The position numbers and the translations under genes were made by a program. Source: Pirellulaceae bacterium (GTDB lineage: Bacteria; Planctomycetota; Planctomycetia; Pirellulales; Pirellulaceae). Taken from it: DNA of 64,000 nt. The stretch is from the NCBI GenBank assembly GCA_028280445.1, contig JANQLU010000075.1:43917-107916 (forward strand), in the 5' to 3' direction. The notes under the pieces were generated by a model. That model was not told the DNA's origin, ran no database searches, and was given only the letters and a program-made list of their open reading frames with translations. This document shows, piece by piece, positions 25,251 to 33,680 of the stretch. How positions within the stretch are numbered: the first letter of the stretch is position 1; the number at the start of each line of letters is the position of its first letter.

Positions 25251-26467
25251 AAAAACTCCCCGTGACTGTTCTGTCCGGATTCCTTGGATCAGGCAAAACC
25301 ACGCTTCTTAATCACGTGCTCTCCAATCGTGCTGGCTTGCGTGTTGCCGTGATTGTCAATGACATGAGCGAGGTCAACATCGATTCGCAGTTAGTGGCTG
25401 GTGGTGATGCTGCGCTCAGTCGAACAGAAGAGAAGCTAGTGGAAATGACGAACGGATGCATCTGTTGCACTTTGCGCGAAGATCTTCTTGCGGAGGTAGC
25501 AGCGTTGTCCAGGGAAGGACGTTTTGATTACTTGTTGATTGAATCGACCGGGATCTCAGAACCAGCACCCGTGGCTGACACATTCACGTTCGCCATTGGT
25601 GACGGCACCGCGCTTTCCGAGATCGCCGAATTGGACACGATGGTTACCATGGTCGACGCAGCCAACTTTTTGGAAGACCTTCGAATCGGCAAAGATTTGA
25701 AGAGCATCGATCAAGCCGCAACCGAAAACGACCCACGAACGGTCGCCGACCTCCTGACCGAACAAGTCGAATTTGCGAACGTCATCGTATTGAACAAAAC
25801 GGATTTGGTTGACGAAGACACATTGGCGACTATTGAAGGATTTATCGAACAATTGAACCCCTATGCACTCAAATTACGATCTTCTTTTGGTCAAATTGAA
25901 TCATCAAAGATCATGGGCACGGGACGTTTCGATTTTGAGGTTGCCAAGCAAAGCAAAGGCTGGCAATTAACTCTCCGCGATGACGGAGCCAGCGAAATTG
26001 AAGAATACGGTGTCAGCAGTTTTGTGTATCGAGCCAGACGCCCATTTCATCCGCAGAGGTTTTATGATCGTCTCAATCGAGACTGGAATGGTGTGTTGCG
26101 AAGCAAGGGTTTTTTCTGGTTGGCCAATCGGCTGGACAAGATCGGCGTCTGGTCACAGGCCGGGCGTGTGGCAAGGCTGGATTTCGGAGGCTTCTGGTGG
26201 GCAGCTGTTCCGCAAGAACGTTGGCCGGACTCCGACGTATTTCAAGCCGAACTCGAGCGAAAATGGAACTCGGAGGTTGGTGATTGCCGACAAGAGTTGG
26301 TCTTCATCGGGATCGGCATGGACGAGATCGCCATTTACGATTCGCTCCAGGCGTGTCTATTGACCGACGAAGAAATCGCCGCAGGAATTGAAGCTTGGCA
26401 ACGTCTTGAAGATCCATTCCCAAGATGGGACATCACCGTCGATGAAGCCCTTGCCGCTCGCTCATAG
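25247..26467 (+). CDS. Second COG0523 (CobW/ZigA-type) metal-chaperone GTPase
   Basis: A 406-residue paralogue of the first GTPase of the operon. It has Walker [10 protein letters not shown] (residues 11-19), CxCC in [25 protein letters not shown], a NKTD motif and the same C-terminal domain ([25 protein letters not shown]). Both copies keep all GTPase and metal-site residues, so both should work. The start overlaps the previous stop by 4 bases. Last gene of the operon; no clear terminator follows. Confidence 0.92.
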   Translation: MKKLPVTVLSGFLGSGKTTLLNHVLSNRAGLRVAVIVNDMSEVNIDSQLVAGGDAALSRTEEKLVEMTNGCICCTLREDLLAEVAALSREGRFDYLLIESTGISEPAPVADTFTFAIGDGTALSEIAELDTMVTMVDAANFLEDLRIGKDLKSIDQAATENDPRTVADLLTEQVEFANVIVLNKTDLVDEDTLATIEGFIEQLNPYALKLRSSFGQIESSKIMGTGRFDFEVAKQSKGWQLTLRDDGASEIEEYGVSSFVYRARRPFHPQRFYDRLNRDWNGVLRSKGFFWLANRLDKIGVWSQAGRVARLDFGGFWWAAVPQERWPDSDVFQAELERKWNSEVGDCRQELVFIGIGMDEIAIYDSLQACLLTDEEIAAGIEAWQRLEDPFPRWDITVDEALAARS

Positions 26468-26772
26468 CCAAGGATTTCTGTACGCACTCACACCTTTGTT
26501 CCCAACTTTTGCCTCAGCGACCGAGCGGAGAATGAAAGAAATAACTAATTTATTAAAACGCACTTTCACGGAAATTTAGGTGACAGGTGAAGTCAACCGA
26601 GGCGATTAGAGGAATTCAAGGTTTTCAATGATGCCTTTAATAAAGAAATCACCACAGTGACCGTTCGAGTAATTCGTCATCAAGTGAATGAGGTTAGACG
26701 GTACACTGGAGCCCGATATTGCATTGCCGCAACATGTAGGTCGCAACTCCACCGCAAAAAAAATAACATGGA
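26468..26772. other. Intergenic, no supported gene
   Basis: A 3' flank of the operon convergent with the next gene. No hairpin with T run found. Confidence 0.4.
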
Positions 26773-27243
26773 TCAAACCACAGGAGTGTACGGCAAGTGA
26801 GAATCATGCAGGACGATTTTCAACTTTCCATCAGCGTTGACCGTGTAGGCAAACGAATACTCAACCTTCACATCATCGCCACCTTCAGCAGGGGTAAAAA
26901 AGTAATTACCCATGGCGACACCCATATCACCAATGATTTTGGTTCCGATATTTTCCCACTGAACGTTTGACCAAGGCTTTATCGCAAAACCGTGATCTTC
27001 GGGATAGTCTTCGTTGCCACCGACGAAGTACGAAAGAGCCCCCTCAAAATCCAAACGAAACTGTCTCTCAGAGGTAAGAGTTGGCTTAAATAGCACTTCG
27101 CCTTGCTGATAGTTGTAAAACTCATGGATGTGTTCTTCTGCTGCAGCCTTGTAGTCTCCCTTTTCAGTAAACACTTTACCAATCTTGACGATACCTTCTC
27201 CCCACGCATTTTGTGCGTCCACAACTAGATGTTTTGTGATCAT
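26773..27243 (-). CDS. NTF2-like (SnoaL/CaMKII-association type) protein
   Basis: A 156-residue protein. It opens with VDAQNAWGEGIVKIGKVF, which suits the first helix of an NTF2-like cone, and ends KLKIVLHDSHLPYTPVV, which resembles the final strand (H.S..P) of CaMKII-association-type NTF2 proteins. The middle has strand-rich stretches (GTKIIGDMGVAMGNYFFTP, VKVEYSFAYTVNADGKL). Such proteins are small-molecule binders or isomerases and the ligand cannot be read. Similar proteins are often labelled phosphoribosyl-AMP cyclohydrolase in databases, but no HisI motif is visible here. Monocistronic, convergent with the operon. Confidence 0.7.
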   Translation of the reverse strand: MITKHLVVDAQNAWGEGIVKIGKVFTEKGDYKAAAEEHIHEFYNYQQGEVLFKPTLTSERQFRLDFEGALSYFVGGNEDYPEDHGFAIKPWSNVQWENIGTKIIGDMGVAMGNYFFTPAEGGDDVKVEYSFAYTVNADGKLKIVLHDSHLPYTPVV

Positions 27244-27379
27244 TTCGAATATTCCGTATTTGCGTTGCTTGAATTTTTAATGTCATGACTTGCCAAGTCT
27301 TCAAGTAAGCTATATAAATGCATAAATTTTGCAAGTACACTTAATAAGCATTTGCATATGGTTCTGCAGGAGGGATCCA

Positions 27380-28015
27380 GTGAGCTTGGTGAAATCCAGG
27401 ATTCCGTTACGCGCTGACCTTCACGACTTTCCCAAAAACGTGTTTGGTTCGTTAGCTGGTCTCGTTAACCCAACAATTTCTCGCGAAAAAGACACGTTGA
27501 TTATTGCTTGTTCCGAGCTAGGTACCGCTCCGGACGCCATTTCTTTCGCTAATCGCGAAAGATTCCTTATCTTGCAGCACTTGGCAGCTTCAATACCGTC
27601 GAAAGCAGAATGCGAGACGTGCCAAGGACTTTCCTGCGAACCTATCCAACAATTGTTTGATAAGTATGATTTTCGCCATGTAGTCGTTTGTGGCCACTTA
27701 GGTAGTCGAGTCATTCCTTATTGGCTTCAACCGGCTGCAAAAGAAGTTTCTGACGTTGGCAGTTTCAGACGGAGATTCGAAACAGGGACTCGCAGTCTTG
27801 TGGATAACAACTACTTTCCAAACTCCCTCTCAGAACGAATCGAACTAATGATTTTTGAACACGTTCTTTGCCAAATTGCTAATCTACTGACTCACTCGTT
27901 TATTTCCGACCGAGTACAAACTGACAAATCGTCTTTCTATGGCTGGGTCATCGATGACGAATCGGCTCGCGTATACGGTTACTGTGCTGACCAATCTGCG
28001 TTTGTGCTGATTTAA
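27380..28015 (+). CDS. Beta-carbonic-anhydrase-like protein with altered metal site
   Basis: A 211-residue protein with a GTG start at 27380 and a strong AGGAGGG 5 bases upstream. It follows beta-carbonic anhydrase order: LIIACSELGTAP (family CSDSR), the helix ISFANRERFLILQHLA, RHVVVCGHLGSRVIPYWLQP (family GH..CG), and the C-terminal helix and strand ISDRVQTDKSSFYGWVID. The first Cys and the His ligand are kept, but the Asp-Ser-Arg dyad residues and the second Cys of GH..CG are lost (here G-H-L-G-S). Zinc binding and CO2 hydration are therefore doubtful. It may be a regulatory or pseudo-enzyme. Confidence 0.75.
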   Translation: MSLVKSRIPLRADLHDFPKNVFGSLAGLVNPTISREKDTLIIACSELGTAPDAISFANRERFLILQHLAASIPSKAECETCQGLSCEPIQQLFDKYDFRHVVVCGHLGSRVIPYWLQPAAKEVSDVGSFRRRFETGTRSLVDNNYFPNSLSERIELMIFEHVLCQIANLLTHSFISDRVQTDKSSFYGWVIDDESARVYGYCADQSAFVLI

Positions 28016-28107
28016 GGTAGCAGGCGACAGCGAACATCAAGAAAATGAGAATGGCTCAGTAAATGGTGGGGAGAGACAAAAAAGGCACCATCTGACAAAG
28101 ATCGTGC

Positions 28108-28282
28108 CCAATGGAGGCGGCGGGATCAAACCCGCATATCAAACAGCATTTCGCTCGACAAAAACGGAGATATGGAACATCGGTTACCTGAGTTGGCTGC
28201 AGTTGGGTGACGTTGATCAGCAGGAACTGGCACGGATTATCACTATCTGCGATTCATGGCCATCATTACCAGCGCGGTAGCG
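28108..28282 (+). other. Recombination scar: ssrA-3'-like sequence and integrase-type tail, copy 1
   Basis: TGGAGGCGGCGGGATCAAAC read on the minus strand resembles the T arm and acceptor end of a tmRNA. The following 150 bases match 58044-58230 in DNA and in translation (SLDKN, LPELAA, then LQLGDVDQQELARIITICDS). The coding tail is frameshifted here. Similar tails occur on planctomycete proteins encoded next to phage attachment sites. The right end stops where the truncated permease gene begins. Confidence 0.5.
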
Positions 28283-28503
28283 ACGGCAGAGATAATCGCG
28301 CCCCAAAGCAGACTCCAGCGATTCAGATAGGCGACAACCAAACTAGGTAGCGTCGTGTGCGCAACAGCCTCACCAAGAAAAGCCATCCGCCGTAGAACGA
28401 CATAGACTCCAAGTGAGGAGCATGTGACGCTAATCAGGATGCTCGCCAAAAGTGCTTGACGCATAAAGCCATGCTGAAGTGGTTCGAGCAGCCAATTCAA
28501 CAT
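28243..28503 (-). pseudogene. Truncated metal ABC transporter permease (ZnuB/MntB type)
   Basis: The first 75 or so residues of a class 3 metal ABC permease: NWLLEPLQHGFMRQALLASI, LGVYVVLRRMAFLGEAVAHT and TLPSLVVAYLNRW. Family members have about 270-300 residues and 7-9 helices; only two to three remain. The frame runs into the repeat at 28108-28282 and stops. It starts 10 bases after the stop of the DUF4465 gene on the same strand, so it belonged to the riboswitch-controlled operon. The metal (zinc, manganese or cobalt) cannot be told from this piece. Confidence 0.8.
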
Positions 28504-28513
28504 ACTGAATGCC

Positions 28514-29392
28514 TTAAATTCGGCTCCGCGCTCCCGCACGATTTCGGCGTTGGATCAGGAATCCAATAGCACTTAAACCAAGTAGTGCGACACTATTTGG
28601 CTCGGGAATCGCAGTCAACGTCAAGTTGTCGAGTGCGACGTAGGTTGGTGTATTTATGCCAAACTGTCCGACGTCGGACGACTCAAATTCAATAGCCACA
28701 GACCGAACATTCGAGAGACTGGACAAATCCACTTCCAGCCAATCTCCCAGAATGTAATCCTGTGAATTGTCGGCAAATGTATAGTCCGCAAGATTGACGG
28801 TAACCGATCCGACGGCGCCACCCGTCCCGTCAAACCCGTCCACGTCGTCAAAGCCGGTCAGAATTACGCGAAAAAAATCCGGGTCGTCACCCGTCGCGCC
28901 TCCAAACTTCTTGGCGAATGAATCGCCATTAAGCATTGAGAGAGCTGCATAGGTATTGTTTGACAACTCGACCGAAGACAAACTGGTATTCGTTGGTAGG
29001 TTGAAATACGCACTACCACCGAACGCCACTGCATAGTTTTCTCCAGGATTGATTCCACCAGATCCGTTTGCTCCACCCCCAGGCCACGAGGCGTACTGGT
29101 TCGTAAATCCAGGGTCTGTCGTGTTCACAACGTTGCTATAGGACCAGCCGCTCCAAAAGTCAAAGGCTCCAGCATCCGTATAGCTGTTGTTAAAAAAAAC
29201 TCCGCCGCTGGACCAACCGTTGTCGTTTGTTCCAGAACCGTCGTTGCCGTTATAGAACTGACCACCGCCGTCGGGACTGTCCCCCGTAAACTGAGTCAGA
29301 TCTTCCAAGGCGACGACAATGTCAGCGATTGTCTGGCGACCTGCCGCACTGAACATCGCAAAACTCAAAATGATTACTAATACTTTTTGCAT
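28514..29392 (-). CDS. DUF4465-type PEP-CTERM protein, B12-riboswitch operon
   Basis: A 292-residue secreted protein with a GAGGT site 7 bases before its ATG, a signal peptide (QKVLVIILSFAMFSAAGRQT) and a tail of AIPEPNSVALLGLSAIGFLI then QRRNR. The mature domain follows DUF4465: NGWSSGGVFFNNSYTDAGAF, WSGWSYSNVVNTTDPGFTNQ, NTYAALSMLNGDSFAKKF, DFFRVILTGFDD, YVALDNLTLTA. DUF4465 proteins in Bacteroidetes are often linked to cobalamin-uptake genes. Here too the operon is preceded by a cobalamin riboswitch. It lies 30 bases after the DUF1559 gene and 10 bases before the permease relic. Confidence 0.87.
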   Translation of the reverse strand: MQKVLVIILSFAMFSAAGRQTIADIVVALEDLTQFTGDSPDGGGQFYNGNDGSGTNDNGWSSGGVFFNNSYTDAGAFDFWSGWSYSNVVNTTDPGFTNQYASWPGGGANGSGGINPGENYAVAFGGSAYFNLPTNTSLSSVELSNNTYAALSMLNGDSFAKKFGGATGDDPDFFRVILTGFDDVDGFDGTGGAVGSVTVNLADYTFADNSQDYILGDWLEVDLSSLSNVRSVAIEFESSDVGQFGINTPTYVALDNLTLTAIPEPNSVALLGLSAIGFLIQRRNRAGARSRI

Positions 29393-29422
29393 GGTAAATA
29401 CCTCAAGTTGTTCAAAAAAAGT

Positions 29423-30229
29423 TCATGGTTGTTCGACGACTTCGCCACCAGCACGAGTGATCCAACTTCCTAACAGTTGCCTGTCTGTCGCGTTGGAAAG
29501 AAATACCGGCCGCCCGTCAGCAAACAGCACCATCGCGCCACCCGGATGGGCACTACGTATTTCGTTGTCACCTGACCAGGCGGCCGGATCATTGATCCCG
29601 TGCGCCACAACAAAAACATTCCGCCCGTTAATCCACTGTTTGTCAGGTCCGCCAACATCCTCCGCGACGGCAAGAGTATTGGTCACGCCATCCTTGATCT
29701 CGCCGAAGCGAATCGCGCGTTCGTACAGAAACACGCCATCGTTGGGTGTCGTATCCAGAATCCGTTCGCCAAAGATTCCACCATAGGTCGTATGACCTGC
29801 CGTGATCGAGTCGCTTGGCTCAGATGGGCAGATGAAGGTCACTACTTGTGTTTCAGCTGCTGACAGGTTTTCCGGAGAATCAAACGGGAGCGACCAATCA
29901 ATTTGGGCGTGAAGCGATTGCTGTTCCAAAAAGGGAAGTAGCGTTGCTGACCAAGCAAATTGCCGGTAAGTCGGTGGCGAATTCCAGCTTCGCCATTCAA
30001 TGCAGCCAACCGGTAACGACTGGTGGACGTTGTGATAGGCGTGAAGTGCAATTCCGATTTGACGCAAGTTATTCTTGCACGACGTTTTCCTGGCTGACTC
30101 TCGAACTGCTTGAACGGCCGGAATCAAGAGTCCCAGCAAAATCGCCACAATGGCCATCACGACCATCAATTCCACCATGGAGAGACCGGTCCGGTTGGAG
30201 ATCCGTTGACATGTTGCCAATGGTTTCAT
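29423..30229 (-). CDS. DUF1559 prepilin-like protein, first gene of B12-riboswitch operon
   Basis: From the ATG at 30229: a type IV prepilin-like leader (NRTGLSMVELMVVMAIVAIL, with the G-L/F cleavage pattern and Glu at mature position 5), then the DUF1559 body (CKNNLRQIGIALHAYHNVHQ, FAWSATLLPFLEQQ, FICPSEPS, HPGGAMVLFADGRPVFL). DUF1559 is a large planctomycete family of pseudopilins of unknown function. An upstream TTG at 30319 would add an unlikely leader. It follows a cobalamin riboswitch by about 300 bases, so expression is expected to fall when B12 is plentiful. Its role may be surface assembly for cobalamin or cobalt uptake. Confidence 0.85.
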   Translation of the reverse strand: MKPLATCQRISNRTGLSMVELMVVMAIVAILLGLLIPAVQAVRESARKTSCKNNLRQIGIALHAYHNVHQSLPVGCIEWRSWNSPPTYRQFAWSATLLPFLEQQSLHAQIDWSLPFDSPENLSAAETQVVTFICPSEPSDSITAGHTTYGGIFGERILDTTPNDGVFLYERAIRFGEIKDGVTNTLAVAEDVGGPDKQWINGRNVFVVAHGINDPAAWSGDNEIRSAHPGGAMVLFADGRPVFLSNATDRQLLGSWITRAGGEVVEQP

Positions 30230-30529
30230 TTGCGAGCTTGGTCTTCGGGATAGTAACTCAAAACCGATCGCAACAGGTACATGAACGCGGAAGCCAGACA
30301 CAAATTCAGGGACCAACAAAGGGTTGCGTAATTGCGCAGCACTTCCTCAAACTAAAGATCCGCGAAAAATCGAAACGACCAATTGGCTTTGGTGTCCGAC
30401 GACGCACTTCAGTAAAAGACTACGCAAAATGAAAATCTGAGAGAGCGCAAAATCCACGCAAAAATCGTATTGAAAATGCGCAATTTCTCAGCAACGATTG
30501 CCCCAATCCAAGAGGGCACTGAATCGTCT

Positions 30530-30770
30530 AGCTTGAGGTAGGTCTTCTGACTCACCTCCAGGTGATTGCTAACTGCCTTCTCATCCGTAACTCCTGACGA
30601 ATCAGGTGGACAATGGCATGTCTGATCGCAGCAATCACTGCAACTCGAATAGAGTCGCTGGAAGCACACAGCGGCCGGACCGTCCCGGAATGACACCGGA
30701 GTTCCCTGTTCTACGCTGACAAAAGATATTGCACAACGTTCACCACAAGCTCCGTTTAAGGTAAGCGGCA
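30530..30770 (-). promoter_or_regulatory. Cobalamin riboswitch
   Basis: On the minus strand the order AACAGGGAACTCCGGTG, TCATTCCGGGACGG, CCGGCCGCTGTG, a variable region with several stems, and GTCAGAAGACCTACC follows the conserved core of cobalamin riboswitches (AGGGAA, GGTG..A..CC, CCGC.ACTGT and the B12 box AG.C.GgAgACCtGCC). The B12 box is at 30537-30553 and the AGGGAA element near 30701-30707. The leader continues to the DUF1559 start at 30229 and may hold the expression platform. An ORF of 140 codons across this element is an artefact. Confidence 0.85.
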
Positions 30771-30967
30771 GCGACAATTGAGTCAATAACCTGTTGTTGA
30801 ACCGATAGTTGAACTCTGGGTCATGAATCATTGTTCCTCACCCTTTCTAAGAATTCGGTTTCACGATTTTAAACCGAGTTCTGAGCTCACAACTTCAACC
30901 CTACGATTGGGAGCAGATGCGACCGTGGGGTTTTGTTTCGCGCTAGGAGTGAGAGTTGCGAGCTTAT
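30771..30967. other. Intergenic, no supported gene
   Basis: Probable promoter region of the riboswitch operon, followed by uncharacterised sequence up to the kinase relic. Confidence 0.35.
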
Positions 30968-31165
30968 CTACCAGCGCGACCCACCAAACGAATCGATGTT
31001 CGCCCGTTCATTTACCGATGCCACGTCGCCCGCAGCCTGTTCCGGTGGCATGTAGCTGGTTATTCCTAAAACCTGCCCATCGCCGGTAAGTTCCCTGCGA
31101 GGTTCATCGCCAAGCCAAAGTCCGTCCTCGATCGATCAGGACGTTTTTCGGTTTCAATCGCGGCG
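30968..31165 (-). pseudogene. Ser/Thr protein kinase fragment
   Basis: The minus strand still encodes, in two frames, pieces of a kinase activation segment. The first piece is RDLKPKNVLID, restored by one base. The second, after a DFGLA-like remnant, is DEPRRELTGDGQ, then VLGITSYMPPEQAAG, which corresponds to the GTPSYMPPEQAAG loop of planctomycete kinases. The frame ends in IDSFGGSRW. At least two frameshifts and loss of both ends make it a dead gene. Confidence 0.7.
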
Positions 31166-31266
31166 GAGTTCGTTGTACTTCGTCTCTCTTCGCTCATAAT
31201 GGCCGATGCAGGTTGCTTAAGTCAATTGCGAGGCAAGCTAACGCGATTTAATTCATCCATTTGTTA

Positions 31267-32250
31267 TCACGAGTTCGCCGTGGAAACTAAGTCGTTTGTG
31301 CCTCGGTGCTTCCACTTTGGCCAGCTCCACACGCCATCGTATGCTGCAACGCCGATATAACATTTCTTCGCACACGGCAATTTTGAAAGAACGCCTTGAT
31401 CCCGTAACGAAAGAATAACGTCAACAAGAAAAAGGCCGACGGCCTCACATAGGCCATTTTCATCGTTAACTTCAAATTTCTTGCCGCTATGAGTGATCTT
31501 GACGGGGTCGTCCGACTGGCACGCCTGTGTCCAAGCATCGAGTTCCAATTTGATTAGATCAAACGTTTCTGATTCGCCCGATTGTGGTTCGCCCTCAGGG
31601 TGGGTGTCCAAATAGAGCTTGACTGTAGGGACATCCATTGAATTGAGGTCGTACCAAACGTCAACACGTGTGATCGGTACTTCACCGTGAAAGCTCTCGA
31701 TAGCAGCAGTCATCTCGGACGTTATTTGGGCACGTGAATTTTCCAGGTCCAATTCTCCAGAACTCTCTAGATCCAAGCTTTCGTCTCGCACGTGTTTGAA
31801 TGGTTCGGTTTCGGTCTTTAGGATTGACAAATCTTCAGGATCAACGACTGCCTTGATACTGTGTTTGCAAAACAACTCAGAATACGTAACAAATTCAACA
31901 TGAACTGAGGTATTACTCATTTCCAATTCAATGATTGTCGGTACCGACAAAATGAGTTGCAATTGCATCTTTGTCAGTTGCGGCATGTCCGGGGCAACTC
32001 GATGACGCAATTGGTTTACATGGTCAAGTTGGTCACGAGATGCGGAACTACTATATTTCCGAAAGAGAGTCTTCCGGTCGTTCCAGATCTTTAGTGCCAA
32101 AGGTATCGCATCGTCTAGCGTGTATCCATCGCGTACGATTATCAAAAAAGATACCTCTTTGATTCCATGTGTCAGATCTACTGAATATGCATCCACTCCA
32201 CCTAAATACTTCAAGTTGTCAAAAGGTGGTGATATATTTGAATTTGTCAT
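31267..32250 (-). CDS. Orphan protein, integron cassette-like
   Basis: A 327-residue soluble, acidic protein from the ATG at 32250 (a TTG at 32262 is less likely). Visible stretches are DAYSVDLTHGIKEVSFLIIV near the start, an acidic linker (ESLDLESSGELDLENSRAQI) and a C-terminal segment CYIGVAAYDGVWSWPKWK. No signal peptide, helix bundle or enzyme motif recognised. The stop codon is followed at once by TGATAACAAATGGATGAA, similar to the first arm of the attC-like site at 10515. Last cassette-like gene of the array that faces away from the integrase stub. Confidence 0.65.
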   Translation of the reverse strand: MTNSNISPPFDNLKYLGGVDAYSVDLTHGIKEVSFLIIVRDGYTLDDAIPLALKIWNDRKTLFRKYSSSASRDQLDHVNQLRHRVAPDMPQLTKMQLQLILSVPTIIELEMSNTSVHVEFVTYSELFCKHSIKAVVDPEDLSILKTETEPFKHVRDESLDLESSGELDLENSRAQITSEMTAAIESFHGEVPITRVDVWYDLNSMDVPTVKLYLDTHPEGEPQSGESETFDLIKLELDAWTQACQSDDPVKITHSGKKFEVNDENGLCEAVGLFLVDVILSLRDQGVLSKLPCAKKCYIGVAAYDGVWSWPKWKHRGTNDLVSTANS

Positions 32251-32400
32251 CGTTAAAGGCAATGGACGTGTTCCAAGTCTCGTAACGCATAAGATTACTG
32301 GCTGCCTATACGTTATTTCGTCAATTCGCTTCGTATTAGTTTTACATCGCCATACTGCTCACAATCAAAAAAGGCTCGCAGGTGTTTGAGCGGGATACAA

Positions 32401-32476
32401 TGTCGCGCAGTGAACATCCCGCGAGATTCGATCAGGATTAACGTCTTCGGTCCAACGCATTGTCATCTGGCAATAC
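32401..32476 (-). repeat. Degenerate attC-like site
   Basis: Minus strand: GACAATGCGTTGGACCGAAG just after the stop of the gene at 32489, then a partner near CACTGCGCGACATTGTATCC. The first arm is the same core (AATGCGTTGGACCG) as in the site at 32893-32998, but the end boxes are weak. Confidence 0.4.
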
Positions 32477-32488
32477 GTTGTCGTGTAG

Positions 32489-32842
32489 TTAGACGATCGA
32501 GTACGCACACGCTCGACCGACGATGTACGCAATTGGTATCGAGGCAACGGCAAGAACCAGCACCACAATCGCGTAGAACATTTTAAGCGGTGAGTTTGAT
32601 TTTCGCAAAACCAGAATCCCTGCTATCAAGATGGCCAAAGGAAATCCAATCAATCCAATTGTGCAAACTATCATCATCATTCCGGCGGTCTGATGGCCTA
32701 AAGAATCGGCGAACTTATTGGGGGCTGCGATAATTCGTTGGATCGGATACGCCACCCCCAGCATTGCCGCAATAATCGTAGTCGCGATCAATAAATCCCG
32801 AATGGTTAGTTTGCGACGTGTTGTTGCGCTGGGCCCTGTCAT
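32489..32842 (-). CDS. Small membrane protein, integron cassette-like
   Basis: A 117-residue protein with a basic N-terminus (TRRKLTIRDLLIATT) leading into the first of about three membrane helices (LIATTIIAAMLGVAYPI, MMMIVCTIGLIGFPLAILI, YAIVVLVLAVASIPIAYIVG). The R-K-L-T-I-R-D-L-L motif is common in planctomycete membrane proteins of unknown role. The start is ATG at 32842 rather than the TTG at 32848. Between two attC-like sites, so it is probably a cassette gene. Confidence 0.6.
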   Translation of the reverse strand: MTGPSATTRRKLTIRDLLIATTIIAAMLGVAYPIQRIIAAPNKFADSLGHQTAGMMMIVCTIGLIGFPLAILIAGILVLRKSNSPLKMFYAIVVLVLAVASIPIAYIVGRACAYSIV

Positions 32843-32892
32843 TGGCAAGGTCTTGATTTCATCAAATCTCTGCAGTCAGTGTTCCCAGAGCC

Positions 32893-32998
32893 GGATAACG
32901 GGAAAAGTTGACTGAGCGGCCCAAGATGTTGAACCGCCAATAAAGTAATGAAACCATTTTAGGACGCTGGTCCGCTCCGGTCCAACGCATTGTTATAC
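32893..32998 (-). repeat. attC-like recombination site
   Basis: Minus strand: GTATAAC, AATGC, GTTGGAC, CGG, AGCGG, a loop of about 45 bases, then CCGCT, CA, GTCAAC, TTTTCCC, GTTATCC. The arms GTTGGAC/GTCAAC and AGCGG/CCGCT pair with an unpaired base on one side, as in attC sites. Length 106 bases. GTATAAC with its flank is tandemly repeated (near 32992 and 33011), a 19-base duplication. Confidence 0.65.
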
Positions 32999-33025
32999 GA
33001 CGACCTATCTACGTTATACGACGAC

Positions 33026-33490
33026 CTATCTACGCCGAAAACTTGATCGAAACCGGAATTCATCCGTTTCGTCGATGTTTTTAATTGTGAGGTGTCCCGA
33101 AGGATCAATAGTCCATGTGCATTGGAATTTAACGTCCGTTTGTTTGTTCGTGCCACCTCTACCACCAGGTGGGATAAGCCACCATTCCTTCGTTGACGTT
33201 ACGTTGAACTCAATTTTGTCACGTCGAAGTCGACGCCATCTGCCCTGATACGACCGTTCGTCCGAACCGTGATTCTCGTTTGAAACGAACGTCCCATCGG
33301 CGCGAAGGGTCAGATCAGCGTAGTACGTAAGTTGAAAGTCGTCGACCCAATCCCCAACCAACTCTGTTGCTGGTGGATCCACCTTTTGCCGTACCCAACG
33401 TAACGGCAACCAGCCGAAAGCAAATGTAAAAACAGTGGCGAATGTGCAGATCAGTAGACATGACCGAAGGCTGAATCGCGGTTTTGTCAT
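33026..33490 (-). CDS. Single-helix membrane or exported protein, integron cassette-like
   Basis: A 154-residue protein. Residues 8-28 or so form a signal anchor (SCLLICTFATVFTFAFGWLP). The rest looks like a small beta-barrel domain similar to TIGR03067/lipocalin-like modules: LVGDWVDDFQLTYYADLTLR, ADGTFVSNEN, YQGRWRRLRRDKIEF, WTIDPSGHLTIKNID. Basic residues crowd the C-terminus (RSSFRRR). Family assignment is uncertain. Enclosed by attC-like sites at 32893-32998 and 33515-33676. Confidence 0.6.
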   Translation of the reverse strand: MTKPRFSLRSCLLICTFATVFTFAFGWLPLRWVRQKVDPPATELVGDWVDDFQLTYYADLTLRADGTFVSNENHGSDERSYQGRWRRLRRDKIEFNVTSTKEWWLIPPGGRGGTNKQTDVKFQCTWTIDPSGHLTIKNIDETDEFRFRSSFRRR

Positions 33491-33514
33491 GCCAAAGAAT
33501 GTCCCTATCTGGTC

Positions 33515-33676
33515 GTATAACGTCTAAAATCACCCGGTCGCAACGAGAGATTGTCCATTGCCGAAACGCCCGAGGCAGTGTCCCCACAGGTGAGGTGGTT
33601 TAAAAAAATCACCCCAACAATTCTACCAGTTTTCCCGCGCGGCCCTCGGCTCCGGTGCAACGGATTGTTTGCTGGC
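33515..33676 (-). repeat. attC-like recombination site, long form
   Basis: Minus strand, from just after the stop of the gene at 33681: CAAACAATCCGTTGCACCGG with GCCGAGGGCCGCGC, a long middle, then CTCGTTGCGACCGGGTGA and TTTTAGAC, GTTATAC. The first arm shares the AAT-CGTTG-ACCGGAG core of the neighbouring site. Confidence 0.55.
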
Positions 33677-33680
33677 CTGC

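Noticed and set aside
30409..30831. 140-codon minus-strand ORF
   Set aside because: It lies across the cobalamin riboswitch core; the translation has no protein pattern.
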